The notes beneath the pieces are model-generated. The model saw only the letters and a program-made list of their open reading frames with translations. It was not told where the DNA came from and did no database searches. Positions 1 through 12,640 of a stretch of 64,000 bases of DNA are shown here, piece after piece (the first letter of the stretch is position 1; each line of letters opens with the position of its first letter). Made by a program: the position numbers and the translations under genes. Origin of the DNA: Kappaphycus alvarezii (Eukaryota; Rhodophyta; Florideophyceae; Gigartinales; Solieriaceae); assembly GCA_002205965.3 (NCBI GenBank), contig NADL03000486.1, positions 372,001 through 436,000 on the forward strand, given 5' to 3'.

Positions 1-47
1 ATATGCAGGACATCTACGGCTAAATTTTTCATCACTACATAGCTGTA

Positions 48-353
48 GTGTCAGATTTGAAGCTGGAAAACATGGAAATGACATTAATGACTTGTCCTCA
101 ATCGTATCCGTTCAAAGCACGGCAAATTGCTAAGAAGTATGCTGAAGAGGTAATTCTTCCACTTTTTATTAGCATGAAGAAGAAAAATATGAATTTATGG
201 GAAGATTATGGACTCAATAAAGGATCAATTATGGAGATTAAGCAGCCGAGAGAGTATTGCACTGAAGATTGCTTTGCTGAAAGTCAGTCATATTTAGAGG
301 AAAACCACCTTGCAGATTCAATCAAAGCAGAGCTCCAAATCTATAGAAAATAA
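48..353 (+). pseudogene. Possible very old Ty3/gypsy reverse transcriptase leader
   Basis: An open stretch of about 100 codons whose first 50 residues loosely resemble the segment just before the reverse transcriptase of the Ty3/gypsy element at 18-25 kb. Both begin with V-S-D-L, keep a Thr about eight residues later, and continue into a basic stretch with an A/R-R/K-Y pattern. The nucleotides around the V-S-D-L codons are also similar. Beyond that I see no motif and nothing continuing downstream. It could equally be a chance open frame, so this is a weak call that rests only on in-window comparison. Confidence 0.22.
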
Positions 354-3300
354 CCTTTCGAACCTATGAAAATAAAAAGCCTAAGAGGGTTCGCGAGAAG
401 CACAAACTGTTTGTAACTGTAGCGAAACGACAGATGAGTAAAAATGTTATCTAAACCATTTGATGTAAACATTTTCAGGGAACCATTGTTGTTATCTATC
501 TGGTTTTTTAACTATTTAATGCAAATAGTAAATTTCAGTTTTTAAATGTACATGCCCGGGCATCGGGCATTGCTTTGTGTGATACGTGTCGATTCAACCA
601 GTTTCTTTAGCAAATTTGATGTAGCAAGGACCTATTCCACCTAACTTTTTACATTGTACCGATTGCAGTATGTACCAGGTACATCTGTTTGAGACATGCC
701 CACTGCAACATTGGTAGAAACTCTGGGGTAGAGACTCACTGAAATTAATTTCTTACAGTGCCTTCTTTAACTAAAAAACATTGGGCCTAAAAAAAATTTT
801 AATATCACTCCACAGTGCGGTCTACTTTTCTTGTCCTCATATAGGGACAAAGTGTGCATCATACGAGGATAGTGCTATAGCGGATAGACAAAAACCATTA
901 GGATATGGTACTGTACAGTGATGGAATCTCGTAGCTGCAGAAGCTGTCTGTCGGTAAGGGCGTTGTCAGGGAGGAATTACATGGTCCGGATAGCATGCCA
1001 GGTGGCATCGCACCGCGCTGTATTATGTCACATTACACTCCGGGGTATTGTCGAAAATACTGTAATTATCACTACAGTAGCTTCGATGTGCGGCTAATAT
1101 TTACAAGCACAGTGATTTTCTGAAGAAGCAGAGAGCGGACATCTTGACCATCGGAGAGAAGCCACCCCGTAGTCCTGTCAATGCGCTCAGCCCTGGCCCT
1201 TCTCAATAGAAGAAATCATTTTATTCCCTCTACAACTTTTTCTCTACTCTCTGCGCCACTAAAATATACTCCGTATTGCACACAAGTACGGGAGTATGAC
1301 ACTAGAAGAAGTTAAATCGACATTCATGATTCGATTCCTCCTTTTTTACCGAGATTGCGTCAATATTATCGTTCCTACTCATCGTAAAATGTTTAGGGGT
1401 AAGAAATAATGCCCGGAAGTTTTAAATTCATCTCATTCCGCGTTTAAAATTTAGATCTTACCATTGAAAGGATTATGAAGATGATTAAGAAGTCTTGCTT
1501 CGAATATGGATGGCTTTCTCGATTTGAAAGCAAGAAAGATCTAACTTGTAACTATTATCCTCATCAATGAAAACGGATGCAAATATTTCGGATAAATCAT
1601 AAACATTGCCGAATGTAGGAGATATTGAATGGTAATTAAAATACACTTTGATGCTTAGCTAGATGTGCTGGGAGGAATTACTCAATTTTATGTGCTCTCG
1701 ATATCTTTGCTAGTATTTGTTACCAATTTACTGCTTTGGTGATATTGAAAGCGAATATCCAAACTGTTTTGTTGTAGAGGATAGAAAAAAAGAAAAATAT
1801 GCCTATCAAATCAGGGATTTAACAGTCTCATTCATCGAGGTTGATTCGAGCTATGACGATAGGTTCGTCAACAAATAAAACTACAAACAGGTCTCTGCTG
1901 ATCTCCTTTCATGTCCTGTTATATCGGGTAGCTTAAAGAAGATGTGCATAGAGCCAGGGATATTCATGTGAGCAAGATCATCCAAAGGGCGTAGAAAGAA
2001 GTTCTTCCAGGTCTCAGTTTTTGTAACCAATGACAGCGATGCTTGCGGAACCTTTGAGCGTTAAGTAGATATATTCCTGAAAAATAAATAAAAAAGCACC
2101 ATAACCTGTTTGCAATTGCGAAAACTTCAATGATATGGTACCTTCAAAAAATAATGACCGCTAAATTCTGAAAAAAGACTATGAAGAACATCTTGAGAAT
2201 AACTACATCGAAATGAAATTGAATGATTAAAAATTGAGAGGATAAATGAAACAAGATATTAGAAGAAATAGACAGCTATATGAATCTTTTTCTCGACATG
2301 AACTCCTACTTAAGACCCCGATGGCCATTGTTTCGTGTTAACATCCTGGATGAGAAAGCTCTAAAGGTATGTTTTGAAACCTGCAGCTATGATACGTTTT
2401 ATGCGGAGATTATAAACACTATGACAGTTTATTGCGTCTCGTATGATAGGAAAACGCAGAATAAATGAACACTAGAAGTGTTAAACTTGTGAAAATTCAA
2501 GCGAAAGAGGAAATTATTTAGAGTATAAGTGGTAGTGGCAAAGCTAGTTTCTCTCATCAGCGAGCTAATTCTTCAATTCCCATCTAATTCCCGTGCGGAT
2601 GCCCCTACGGCTGATTACTTAAGAATTGTATTCGCCAAATTTTAAGATTTTCATCATATTATGATTCAAAATAATACAAGTCAAGGATACCATTATGGCA
2701 GTTTATTACTACAGTTCATGACTTAATCCTAAGGTTTCGTCAGATTCGATGGATCCGGAACTAAATCATCCAAATTCTACCTGTATGACGAGCGTGGCGC
2801 AGCGATGACTAATTTGAACAGCCAAGACCGTCATTCCAGAAAAATGAAATATTTAAATAACCGGTTTATTTTGGCCAGACGTGACCAAGGCAGTTCTTCA
2901 AATAGTTTATTCAAACTTTCACCGCAACCGCTGATTATGCCTTAAATCTGGAGCTAGTAACTGGAAATGAAGCAATAAGTGTATAATAGGAGGATTTGAG
3001 CTACAATAAAGCGGCAAAACAAAGAAAAATGAGTCACTTACTTATATATTGCCCTAGTTTTCCAAGTTTTCTGCACTGGAGTTTAAATTACCTGAGGAAA
3101 TGCCATCTGTATTGTATTTAGTCCAGTCTAAAGTATTCAGAAAGGCTATGAAAACATCTTGAACTCCGCAATTGTATAAATAAACCTCTATCATACTTAA
3201 GGACAGGTGAAATCTAGAAATATTTGCAATTGGAAGGCTAAAAATTAAATGTTTTTAGTCTTTTACACATTTGAAGCTAATAAATGTGCCAATTAATGAT

Positions 3301-6300
3301 TATTGGGCTTGATTAAATACAAATAGACGATTTTTTGGATTTTAAGATCCATAATTTACTCTTGGCTGTGTTTTAAAACAAATGTTTATGATACAGAAGA
3401 GAAATAAATATTCCAAGCATCGTTTTGTGTTTTTTCAGACCCATAGTTTGTGATTCAGCAAAAAGCCTGAATTTGACGTTGCGGCTAACATTTGAAATTG
3501 AATTTAGGACCGTGAAAAAATTGTGGTATCCCAATAACTAGGGTTGAAGGTTCTTAGACTGTAAGACTCAATTGATGTCCCAATATCTACTGAAATAGAT
3601 GGAGATTCTCTTTGGATAGAATTTAAGAATTCATTCCGTAAATTGGCTATGATATCTATTAAGGCGGGACCAGATGCGGTCAACATAATATTTTGCATTG
3701 AAGTATGATTTCAGCCTTTCATTTCCGTCTCCCTTGTAATTATACTGACACCTGCTTCTTCTCTATAACTAAGCTTAGTTTCGGTACAATCAATCGCACT
3801 GAAACATCCGGCAAACAAATACTTTAGAAGAAATCATTCTCGCAAAGATTTGTCTGCAAAATTATAATCATTATGATAATGATACGACTGAGGAAAATTT
3901 TGATCAGAAAGAAGGGCTGGATGTTTGAAGCTAAAAAGAAATCTACTAAATGACTGCGTTCATGGAAGTTACTATAAAGTGTTTGTTACTGTTAATATGA
4001 AACCATTTGCTTGAAATACAGCTGTATTTTGTATATTATAGTATTTTCAAAATACTCGGGGTCGTAATCGCCTGAGTGGAAGGACTAATATACCTATAGT
4101 GCGTGACAAGGGCTCCATATGCGATTTTCTCGAAATGAAATTGCACGAAAATTTTCTCTATCGATTCAAATTAACGCAGTAATATTCGAACAATTATAAC
4201 TAGCAATTGGTACTAGAGGACCTAAGACAATTGTGTATGGGTAATATTCTTCGAAGCCGGTGACCGACGTCCCATAAATCAAAAAAAGGGAGTTAAATAT
4301 ACATAAATACACCCAACATGTAAAAGATTTATTTTGCAACGAAATAAACTGGTTCAGCTTATTTTACCAGTACTGAACAAGGTGTACAACATTATGTATC
4401 ACATGTTCGAATCCGAAATATTCCGAAGCCATTTGAATATCTTCTATCATAGAGAGTTTGGTTTGAGTACTAATTTTTTTGCTTTCTTCTTTGGGCTGTA
4501 TACGAGAAATTCTATTTTCCCTATTTTTTCTGGACATCACGACTAAGTGCCTCAAATCTGCAAAAATACGCCTGGTTTTTGTATTGAGCCCTTCTAACGC
4601 ATTCACTTTCTGACCATAAATATGCATACCTCCGATATTAACTGTCCAGGTGCAACCCTGATTGAAGTATGTATTCATTTTCTGCTAATAATCTCCACAT
4701 TGGAGTAATTACAATTAATGACCGAAACGGGCACTAAAATTTCATGAAAATCTCAAAGAGGTGGTAGAGGGGTAAATTGTGGTGGTGAGGACTAATCTGC
4801 CCTAGCACGGCAGAGGCGATATTATTTCAATTCTGAAAATTTACAGTAAGTATAAATTTGTGAAAATATTGCCGTCGGTAGGGGCCACTTCTTATTAGAT
4901 GTGAAATATGGGGCAATGGTGAAACTGTCCCACTAGGAGTACTTATATGGTCTTTTTATTGTCTCTATTTCCTAACTAGTGTCCCCAATTAATAATTATT
5001 AAGACAAAGTTTAGTGTACTGGCGATATCAACGGCAACGGCAACGGCGAATCCGAGATCCTTGATTTTTAAAAGGGTGTTCAAATAACACCTAAATATGA
5101 AAATGTGCCAAAATGTATTAAAATCAATCATTTCGGGTTAATTAAGCATGAATTCAAAATTCAAAATTAGTACATTGCATCTACTTTTAATATTTATTTT
5201 CATTTCGTTAAAATAGTTATTATTTATGATCGTACTGAAAATTCAGTATCCAAACCCTTACAAGTACCATTCCTGTCGGTAATGCTACTACCTAACGTAT
5301 TTTTATTCCCCTCCGTAATACTATTCCCACAACCAAATGAGTTCTTTCGTACTAGAAACTATTTCTCAATTCAGGGGATTTTTCTAATCTTAGCCTCTCT
5401 AGCGTTGCACAGACTCCTTTCATTTAAGTCGATAATGGTACAAGTCGCCGGTTGAAGCTTACGATGGAATTTAAACAATTCATATCTTTACTTCCATTGA
5501 AATTGAATTTACAAGTAAGACTACTTTAAATCATATACATATACGAATGAATTTGAATTGAAAGGGCTTCGGAGCGACCGAAATGTATCCTAAAGTATCA
5601 ATTTATACGATTATTTCAAATAAAAGACGTTAGATGTAAGTAAGCCATACTAAATATCAGACCGTGATTCGAAGTTTATTGGACGCCATAAGAAGCATAC
5701 ATATTTTCCTCGATTGTATCAAGTAATATTAGGGAAGAAAAGATACGAGAATTCAACTTTTCTCTGTGAACAGTGGATTTATTTCAACCGGAAAACTTTG
5801 TAAATTTTTCAGAAAAAAGGATCCAGTCAAACTTTGACAAAGTTCTCTCCGTATTTACACCTTGTAAATCAGCAGGATACTGCCAGGAGATTGCTTTAAG
5901 CGGAGCAAGTTTATAATGAAGCTAATTAGGAAAACCTGGAGAAAGTGTGCATGGTAAAGGCAACGCTAGATGTTTGTTTGGACGTCTAAAAATAATGAAG
6001 ACTATCGTCTTTTAGTCTTACTTATATTGAAGAGAACTGAAAATTCCCAATTGTTACGTGCTTCAAACTGAATGTACATTATATAAGAAAAGAAATGTCT
6101 TTATTTCCAAATAAAACTGCCGAAATGTTGGAGTAATCATGAAAATAGTATTTGTGACGACAATAGCGCAGAAAATGCAGAAATTAAATATGACAGCTTA
6201 TCAAGTTGTAATTTTGAATGAGTTTCTTGAAAATAATCTACCAGGGATTGTAGCCATGCAAGAGTGAATTAAAAATTAGAGAAAAGAAAATTTAATTGAA

Positions 6301-7653
6301 GGTTTGCAAGGGTAGAAAGAACTGAATACTATATTTTTGAGCAAATTATCTAATTTTAATGTTAACATGGGCATAAATTCCTCTTATTTATAGGAAAAAA
6401 AAGTGTGACATTCGTAAGAATGCATGGTCAATCCGGTTCGAGGACCGGAACCAATGAAATGCTTACTACAAACGTGCTTGGAAAACTTTTACTCTAATCA
6501 GAGAACTTCTGACTCTCTTTTCAGTGACAACCAAGAAATAAAATTTGCTGTATTCTTACTTGCCGTCGTATTAACCCACCCTAGAGCATCATTTCTCATT
6601 CATATCATTCATACCATTCCTCTCTTTCAAAAAAGCGTCAACAATTATTTCGAGTATACGACAAAATATAATGTTGTTCAAGTATTCAGTTACTGAAATG
6701 GATATATTGGAAGAAATTTGAACTCTAAAAATGAAAAATCTTCCTCCAATACTCGACATCCCAAATAGATAATAATATATTACAGCTATAATCAAAATTT
6801 CTTAACTCTGAACTCTTTTCCTTCCCACAGCAAATTAAAAGCAGTAATATCATAAATTCAACTGAATTAGAAATGTATTTGATAAAAAGTGTCTCCACGA
6901 GAGACCAATATTTTAAACTCGGACCTCAATCATATATGGTAGAGCCATTCTTGGTAGAAAGACAGATTTGAGTACTTTTTTTAAAGTATCTTTCCATGGA
7001 AGATGTTTTCAGGAAAACAGAGACTCTTCATGAACTACAAAACTCCTATATTCGTGAATGGGTATCTAGCGTTGCAAGCTTTTCTCTCAACATGAGGCTC
7101 AGAAAAAACTCAGAATGTCCCATTATAGAACATTTCGAGCTTTTGGTATGTAGGGATTCGAATATGATTCTCATTAGTTGGGTCTTTTTATGTGTAACCC
7201 TTTCGCTTTGGGAGATCATCACAAAAGCGAACGCACTCAGCAACATGTGCTGGAGGTACAGAAATAAGATTCGGCTACCCCCTAGACACCAGAAGACATT
7301 CGCTTCGCGCCACGATGGGGCCCCCGGCCTCTAAAGAATGTTTTTACAGAGCCTCATGCCCTGGAACCCTAACAAATATCGAAGCATGAGAGTTATCACA
7401 CCGGGCTCCAGCTCCACTATCACTGCCAAAACCCGCTATACTATCACCCCACGCCATGCCCAAAACCCCATTGTCCCGAAACCTGGGATTTGTGCGGCGA
7501 CTACCTCCTAAATCGCTTTCAAGACGCTTAAAGGAACCATTTACACGATCTGCAGATGAACCTTCTCTCTAGGGACTTTTTCAAAGCAACAGGGGCCACT
7601 AGACACAGAACTTATCAAGCGTTCATAACGAGTTCTGCGTGAAGAAAACTCGT
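354..7653. other. AT-rich stretch with no supportable gene
   Basis: About 7.3 kb of AT-rich DNA with only short open frames. The longest (4,364-4,678 minus, 104 codons; 6,996-7,334 plus, 112 codons) show no domain, no signal peptide and no resemblance to anything else here. A more GC-rich patch lies at about 7,240-7,570 without a recognisable reading frame. I see no RNA gene. The stretch looks like decayed intergenic or repeat-derived sequence. Confidence 0.55.
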
Positions 7654-7690
7654 TCCTGTGCAAATATCCAGTTTGGATATTTGCACAGGA
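7654..7690. repeat. Perfect 17-bp inverted repeat with 3-nt loop
   Basis: Positions 7,654-7,670 (starting TCCTGTGCAAATATCCA) are exactly complementary to 7,674-7,690, separated by GTT. The arms have no mismatch, which stands out in a region where everything else is decayed. No T-run follows and there is no adjacent gene, so a terminator role is not supported. It may be a recent palindromic duplication, an end of a small foldback element, or an assembly artefact. Confidence 0.85.
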
Positions 7691-8109
7691 CGATTATGCT
7701 GTGATTACCCAGATCGCGATGAGGATATCCACATATTTATGCAAAGGAATGCTGTGGCCGCGAACACTTAAAACGGAGCCCGCCCCATGGCCGGGCCCGA
7801 GATAGCCCTCTAACGAATATAGTGCGAATTTTACCATCATATTTCTACTCAGCCAATATACAACCGCTTCATATAGCACTTGAAAAGGCATAAAATGTCT
7901 TTAAATAAGCACTCAAAATCGACCTACATGTATTACTATGCCCGATTAGTTGCCCAGAAATAGTATGCGACTATAATAATATCGAAGAAATTGATATTGA
8001 TTTCCCTATTTTTTAGTCCTTACATTCTCAGCATTTTGCTATGGGCCCTGGTGGGTGTTGCATACACTTGCCGAAGGATGAAAGTTAAATTTCCATATTT
8101 CTTGAACTC
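7691..8109. other. No gene seen
   Basis: Mixed-composition sequence between the hairpin and a dispersed repeat. A 65-codon minus frame at 7,694-7,891 has no recognisable feature. Nothing else is visible. Confidence 0.5.
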
Positions 8110-8238
8110 TTTCACTGTGCTGCTTTACACTCGAATGACTGCACTAATTATAAATGTTTTACTGACTATTTCTGCGTTCTAAGCTTTAAAGTTCAGATAT
8201 AGATGCACCCTGCCTCTGTATCGGTGCATATTACCAGC
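8110..8238. repeat. Dispersed repeat C, copy 1 (possible old LTR end)
   Basis: This 129-bp segment aligns with 17,070-17,207. Both contain CACYGTGCTRCT, then ATAAA within an A/T-rich stretch, then TTTCTGCGTTCTAA, then a CCCTG block, and both end in CAT followed by AGC. The copy lies just upstream of a decayed gypsy gag, so it could be the remains of that element's 5' LTR. No second copy was found at the other end of the fossil. Similarity is far from perfect and there are several small gaps. Confidence 0.5.
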
Positions 8239-8489
8239 TACTATGAGCGGAACTAGACCACAAACAGGCAAAGTCAATTTCAATATCTTCATAACCTGCG
8301 CATCACCATCATCTCTTTCTCTAAACCCCTATCCATATCTTCTCATATGCACCTCCCGTTCCGAACAATATAGATCAGTAATAAACCTTTCTCGGCGTAA
8401 CATGTCACTCTTGTGCATGATCCCCTCTTCAATTGCTCCCTTGTTTGTATACAAATTCAGCAAAAAGTGTGTAAAATTTCTTTTTTTTC

Positions 8490-9025
8490 GACAGACATTT
8501 TGCCCGGTGAATCCAACGAGGAGAAGGAATTATATCTCCTCATGGATCTTTATGTTCCCATGTTAGACTCCTATTACGAAAACTTCGCTAAAGATGGAGA
8601 ACATATCGAAGATGCTAATAATATCCAGATTGTTAAACGGAAGCTTCCCGACCGCTTTATCCAAAAATATGAGCCTGAAGACATCATCCGACAAGCTTTG
8701 AAGATTAGAATTGATTTCAAAAAAACTTTGGGTTAGCTGAAGGAGATAGAAAGATTTTCAGGTAAGGCCCAGTGTGATAAAATTTCCAGATTTAACTTTT
8801 TCCGTACTGATGCTTGTCATCATGAAGACTTATAGGAGTTCATGGCCTTTGTTGGCCCGAATAATTACACTGACACGGTGAATGTCATTAAAGACTTCCA
8901 CTCCAATCAAATTGCATTTTATGGAACCTCATCTCGGCCTTGTCAGATCACAGCGACGAAACTAATGGTCGGTCACGATTATTGCACAAAGAGTATCGAG
9001 ATTAAGATGTACGCCCTAGAATAAT
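8490..9025 (+). pseudogene. gag: Fossil gag region of the 8.4-11.4 kb gypsy copy
   Basis: Two blocks resemble the gag of the gypsy element at 55-63 kb. The first carries YYENFAKDGEHIEDANN and DIIRQAL, matching YYDSFAKDGSLTEEAKN and DVIRQAL. The second, at about 8,842-9,024, carries FVGPNNYTD, SSRP and a TKLMV block, matching FRGPTDYAG, SSRP and AKLMV. Gag proteins form the particle shell of such elements. This copy is broken and cannot be assigned a function now. Confidence 0.7.
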
Positions 9026-10367
9026 GTCTTCCTCACCTTACTATTCTAGTAAAGCAGAACAGGGAGAAGCTCGGTACCCGGAACTTCTGGTTCAAATCAA
9101 CAAGAAAGTATCCCGCTACTTGGCTCTTACTTTCTTAAGACTGGGAAATAATCTTAAGAATCCGATAAGAACTCACATTTAAATCATCAACGCACTTTTG
9201 ACGCAAGTTTGGCCACTTGAAGGGATCATGATGGACCTGATCCGCAGCTCTAAATAAAGAAAAATACGTAGCCGAAGAGAAAGATGAATGAAAAACTTAA
9301 TAAAAATAGATAAGCTTTGCAAATACAGACCTGTCTGACGAATATTTAGCTACCAAGAAGATAATAAACCTCACATAAAGGACCTCCTACGGTAGAGAAC
9401 TACCGAAACAGCCGACGCAAGAGAAAAATGGAGTAGTACCATTCTCTCAACGCGTTTCAGGTCCTTGAACCCTTCATCTAAAACTCATAGTTCCTCGGGA
9501 ATAGCTGAAAGTTTAAAATAGTCCTTGTAAGGTTAAGAACAATAACAATAAAATAGAGCAGGTGCTTTTGAAGCTCGTGAACGCCAATTGTGTGCCTGAA
9601 ATTTGGGCATGGAGACGCCGGTGCTGTTTTAAAAGTTACTAGTCTCCAGTTGAGAAAGAAGAAGGCACATTGAGTCACAGTGGTTTCTAATTCTCCAACG
9701 CGATTGCAACGGCTCGTCCAAGTACTGAATTTGCGGTACGAATGATTGGGGTTCATTGTAATTTAAATCCGTTCATGATTTATATCCGCAGAATAATCCC
9801 GCGGGGTGTAAGTTTCCCGGAACTATACCAAAAAGAACAGAAAAATCGCAAATAGAAAGCGATACTTTTGTGCCATTCCTTTGATGAATGCTCTGACAAA
9901 GTCCGGGGTCTAAGTCTTCAAGCAAGGTTAAATTTTTTTGGAGTATTACCAATTATAATTCGTCATCCTCCATCGATATTGCGTCTATTTGCACTTCAGA
10001 TTGCAGTGTGTCCACTTCCAAATCTGTTCAAAGGAAGTGATACTTCTTTTGGAGTCCGACTCGAATGCTACCGGATAGCATCTTCTGACAAGAGAAGAAT
10101 TTGGGACAACCAGCGAAAAGTTGAACTTCGATATCGATGCTGTTCTGGTCTAAAACGAGTAATCATAAGAAGAAATTGTGCTATATATCGGAGAAGATGC
10201 CTACAAAACCGTTAGTAGTGCAGATATGTATTTAGCAGAGAAGTTTGAGGCTGCCTTCAGGGTGCCATGAAATAGAAACGTCATAGTAAATTGAAGGTTT
10301 TTTAATTGCTCGCGTGGCTCACTTAGACGCCGAAATACTTGTCGAGTCAAACTGAGCATTCCGCGAC

Positions 10368-11250
10368 ATGGGGATAGTCGTATGGACATTAGATGAACTT
10401 AACGATGTGTCCGTGCCGGCTACGCACTCATTCGAGTTCAATGATAAGACTCCCATCTACCATCTTGCACGTCATATGTCCCTATGCCAAAACCATACAG
10501 CGCTTCAAGATATTTACTCGATTCCAGACGCTGAAAATACCGCAATCTCGTCTTCCAAACGGTATTTATAGGTCTATTTCGTCATTTAGAAGGATTTTTT
10601 ACCCCGCCTCGACGTGTACTAAAGCACGCTGAACAGGAAGTTGAAAGCTAGTTGCTGGTCGATACGAAAATTATAAGAATTTTTCTTGATAATTTGAAGG
10701 GGAATTCAATCTTTACTACTCTCTATTGTGTTCCTGTTTACTGGAAGATCAAGATGAGCGGGGAAATGAGTTCTTTCTCGACCGCTACTCGTGGCCGCAA
10801 GTTCATCAATAATTTGAGATTATGTGAAAAGTTGAAATGAGTGTCAGAATCCAAACCACTGCTCCCATATCGAAGTACTATGAACACACACCGCCTACGA
10901 AAATAATCGATACCTTTTCGATCTACTTTGTGGGACCTTCACTTAGATTGAATAACAGAAAGAGTTTCTTACTCAACGCCGTAGAGTACCTCAAAAGCTG
11001 GCAAATTGCAGCCACCGCCGATAGATCGTTAATTTTACTGAAATGGAAATTATTTCCTTGTTCAGCTCCCCTAACTCCATCATCTCAGATCATGCAGCGA
11101 TTTTAACCACCAAGAACCTCCCCGATAGAATGAAACCACCCGGGCTGGATAATAAACAGTCATGGCTTACGAACAGATGTCAAATGGTCTCGCTGAGCGA
11201 AAAGTGCGGATTACGAAACAAATTACACACGAAATGGTTATTTCTGAAGA
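10368..11250 (+). pseudogene. pol: Fossil pol remnants (RT leader and integrase) of the same copy
   Basis: Near 10,370-10,470 the translation contains SVPATHSFEF and DKTPIYH, very close to SVPITHGFEL and DKTPIYH just before the reverse transcriptase of the 55-63 kb element. At about 10,880-11,010 a block with TFSIYFVGP and AVEYLKSWQIA matches the start of the integrase core (TYSIDFAGP, AVEHLTGWPFA). A further stretch near 11,080 resembles the second catalytic block (ISDNA). Most of the reverse transcriptase between them is not recognisable. Confidence 0.65.
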
Positions 11251-11350
11251 GATCGAGTGAGAAAATTGTCTTCCCAATGTATGATTCGGACATCTTCGTC
11301 CCTGCTTTTTATTTTTCTCATCACCATTTAAACTGGTACCTAGATTAAAA

Positions 11351-11640
11351 ACTCCCATGGGTCCGAAAGCTCACGCTTCTTTGTAATATGTCGCTTTTGA
11401 AGTCAACAGCCGACTCTAATCACTCGCGACTCTAGCCCTTCGTGCAAGCAGAAGAGATTCGCAAGAAATAAATTTTTTACATGAAACTTTCGCTGAACCG
11501 ACGAAATTTGAAATGTGGTATTACGTCATGTTCGCGCGTTGACAGACAATGACTTCCAATACGAAGTAACCAGCATTAAGACCCCGCTATTCCGTTCAGT
11601 TCCCTCTATGGAAGAATTCTCACCTGCGATACTGACTTTA
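11351..11640. other. No gene seen
   Basis: About 290 bp between the gypsy fossil and a dispersed repeat. No motif or reading frame is recognised. Confidence 0.5.
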
Positions 11641-12010
11641 TAAGGGGGGAATTTTTGGGTTATTTTAATGCATGGAAGATGTGGTGGGTTATATCCACGC
11701 GGCTAATGCGTTATGTGGGATAAGTCGTCGCTGATGGGCAACACTACAGTACAGTACATGACTTTCCTTACAGAGCCGGCTCAATGCCGGCGAACAGGCA
11801 TGCCGCGTTGGACATGACGGCCACAGCAGCGTTCCTTTGGGTACGCACCGCTCTAACCATCCCGTAGGTCTCCATCGCTCGAACGGCCACGTTCCGCGCG
11901 ACATCGGTTAGCACCACGTATATTTTATAAGTGCAGTGCAGGTTATTGCCATCTTTCCACATATGCGAGGAGACTGATTTAGTATATTTTAGCCTGGTAA
12001 AACTCAAAGA
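11641..12010 (-). repeat. Dispersed repeat A motif followed by GC-rich remnant
   Basis: Positions 11,644-11,696 carry the terminal motif GGGGAA..TTTTGGGTTATTTTAAT..GGAAGATG..GGTTATATCC, nearly identical to 63,685-63,735. To its right, on the minus strand, lies a GC-richer segment with Ala/Val/Arg-rich open frames (11,689-12,007) that looks like decayed coding sequence. The same order, motif then minus-strand coding remnant, occurs at the right end of the window, so both are probably copies of one unnamed repeat. Confidence 0.5.
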
Positions 12011-12640
12011 TTAGCTCCTATTGAGAAAGCACATAGGTATTCCTAATCATATTTGGTATATTTTTAATTCTTTTTTGTATTTTATGAGTTTTAAGAGTAA
12101 TTGAATATCAATTTAAGTGTTACTTCTCTGCCAGTCGATGAAAATTCTTCTTCCAGTGCATATAAAATGAAAAGCTGAGATTTCAAGGAAGATTTCTCAG
12201 ACTCACAAAAGGGATTTGATGAGCATCTCATATCTAGAGTGCGCAAAAAAAGAAAATCAAGTCGAGTTCCACTACCCAAAATAATTGACACAATTTTATG
12301 GACGCATGCAGCATAAGAGGCTTTCTGTTTCAAATTTGTAACTTAGAAAATCACTGGAGACTTCACATGCTGGAGCAACCGAATGGTACTGACGGGACCA
12401 AGCTGCGAGAAAAAGAAGGTAGAAATGGAGCTAGGGCCACCTTGCGCACTTCATTCATCGTCAAAATCGGCCGGATCTGTTTTATCAGAATTAATGGGTA
12501 GCATAATATCTGAAAACACTATCACAGACTCCTCCGTGCAGCGTTAGCTCTTCATAGGCCCTTATCTAGCATCAAGTTGTATAGTGCGGTGTTTGTGTTG
12601 AATAGCAGAAGGAAAATTGCGATGTAAATAGATCAATCAG
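12011..12640. other. No gene seen
   Basis: AT-rich sequence with only short open frames on both strands (for example 12,091-12,333 minus). Nothing is recognised. Confidence 0.5.

Larger units (their letters stand above)
8410..11350 (+). mobile_element. Decayed Ty3/gypsy retrotransposon copy (gag to integrase)
   Basis: A fossil of the same lineage as the gypsy element at 55-63 kb, read on the plus strand. In-window comparison places gag remnants at about 8,490-9,025, a protease-like segment near 9,930-10,020, the leader of reverse transcriptase at about 10,370-10,470 and integrase at about 10,880-11,250. Order and strand match a gypsy element. It is shorter than an intact copy, is heavily broken (well over ten breaks) and has no clear LTR pair. 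Its decay suggests that it is much older than the two near-complete gypsy elements in this window. Confidence 0.72.

Noticed and set aside
1320-1350. GATTCGATTCC resembling a tRNA T-arm
   Set aside because: No matching acceptor stem or anticodon arm was found upstream.
4364-4678. 104-codon minus-strand frame as a host gene
   Set aside because: It has no domain, no homologue in the window and overlaps another open frame; the surroundings are decayed AT-rich DNA.
6424-6460. tRNA-like T-arm (CCGGTTCGAGGACCGG)
   Set aside because: Loop size is wrong and no acceptor, D or anticodon arm can be built around it, so it is not a tRNA gene.
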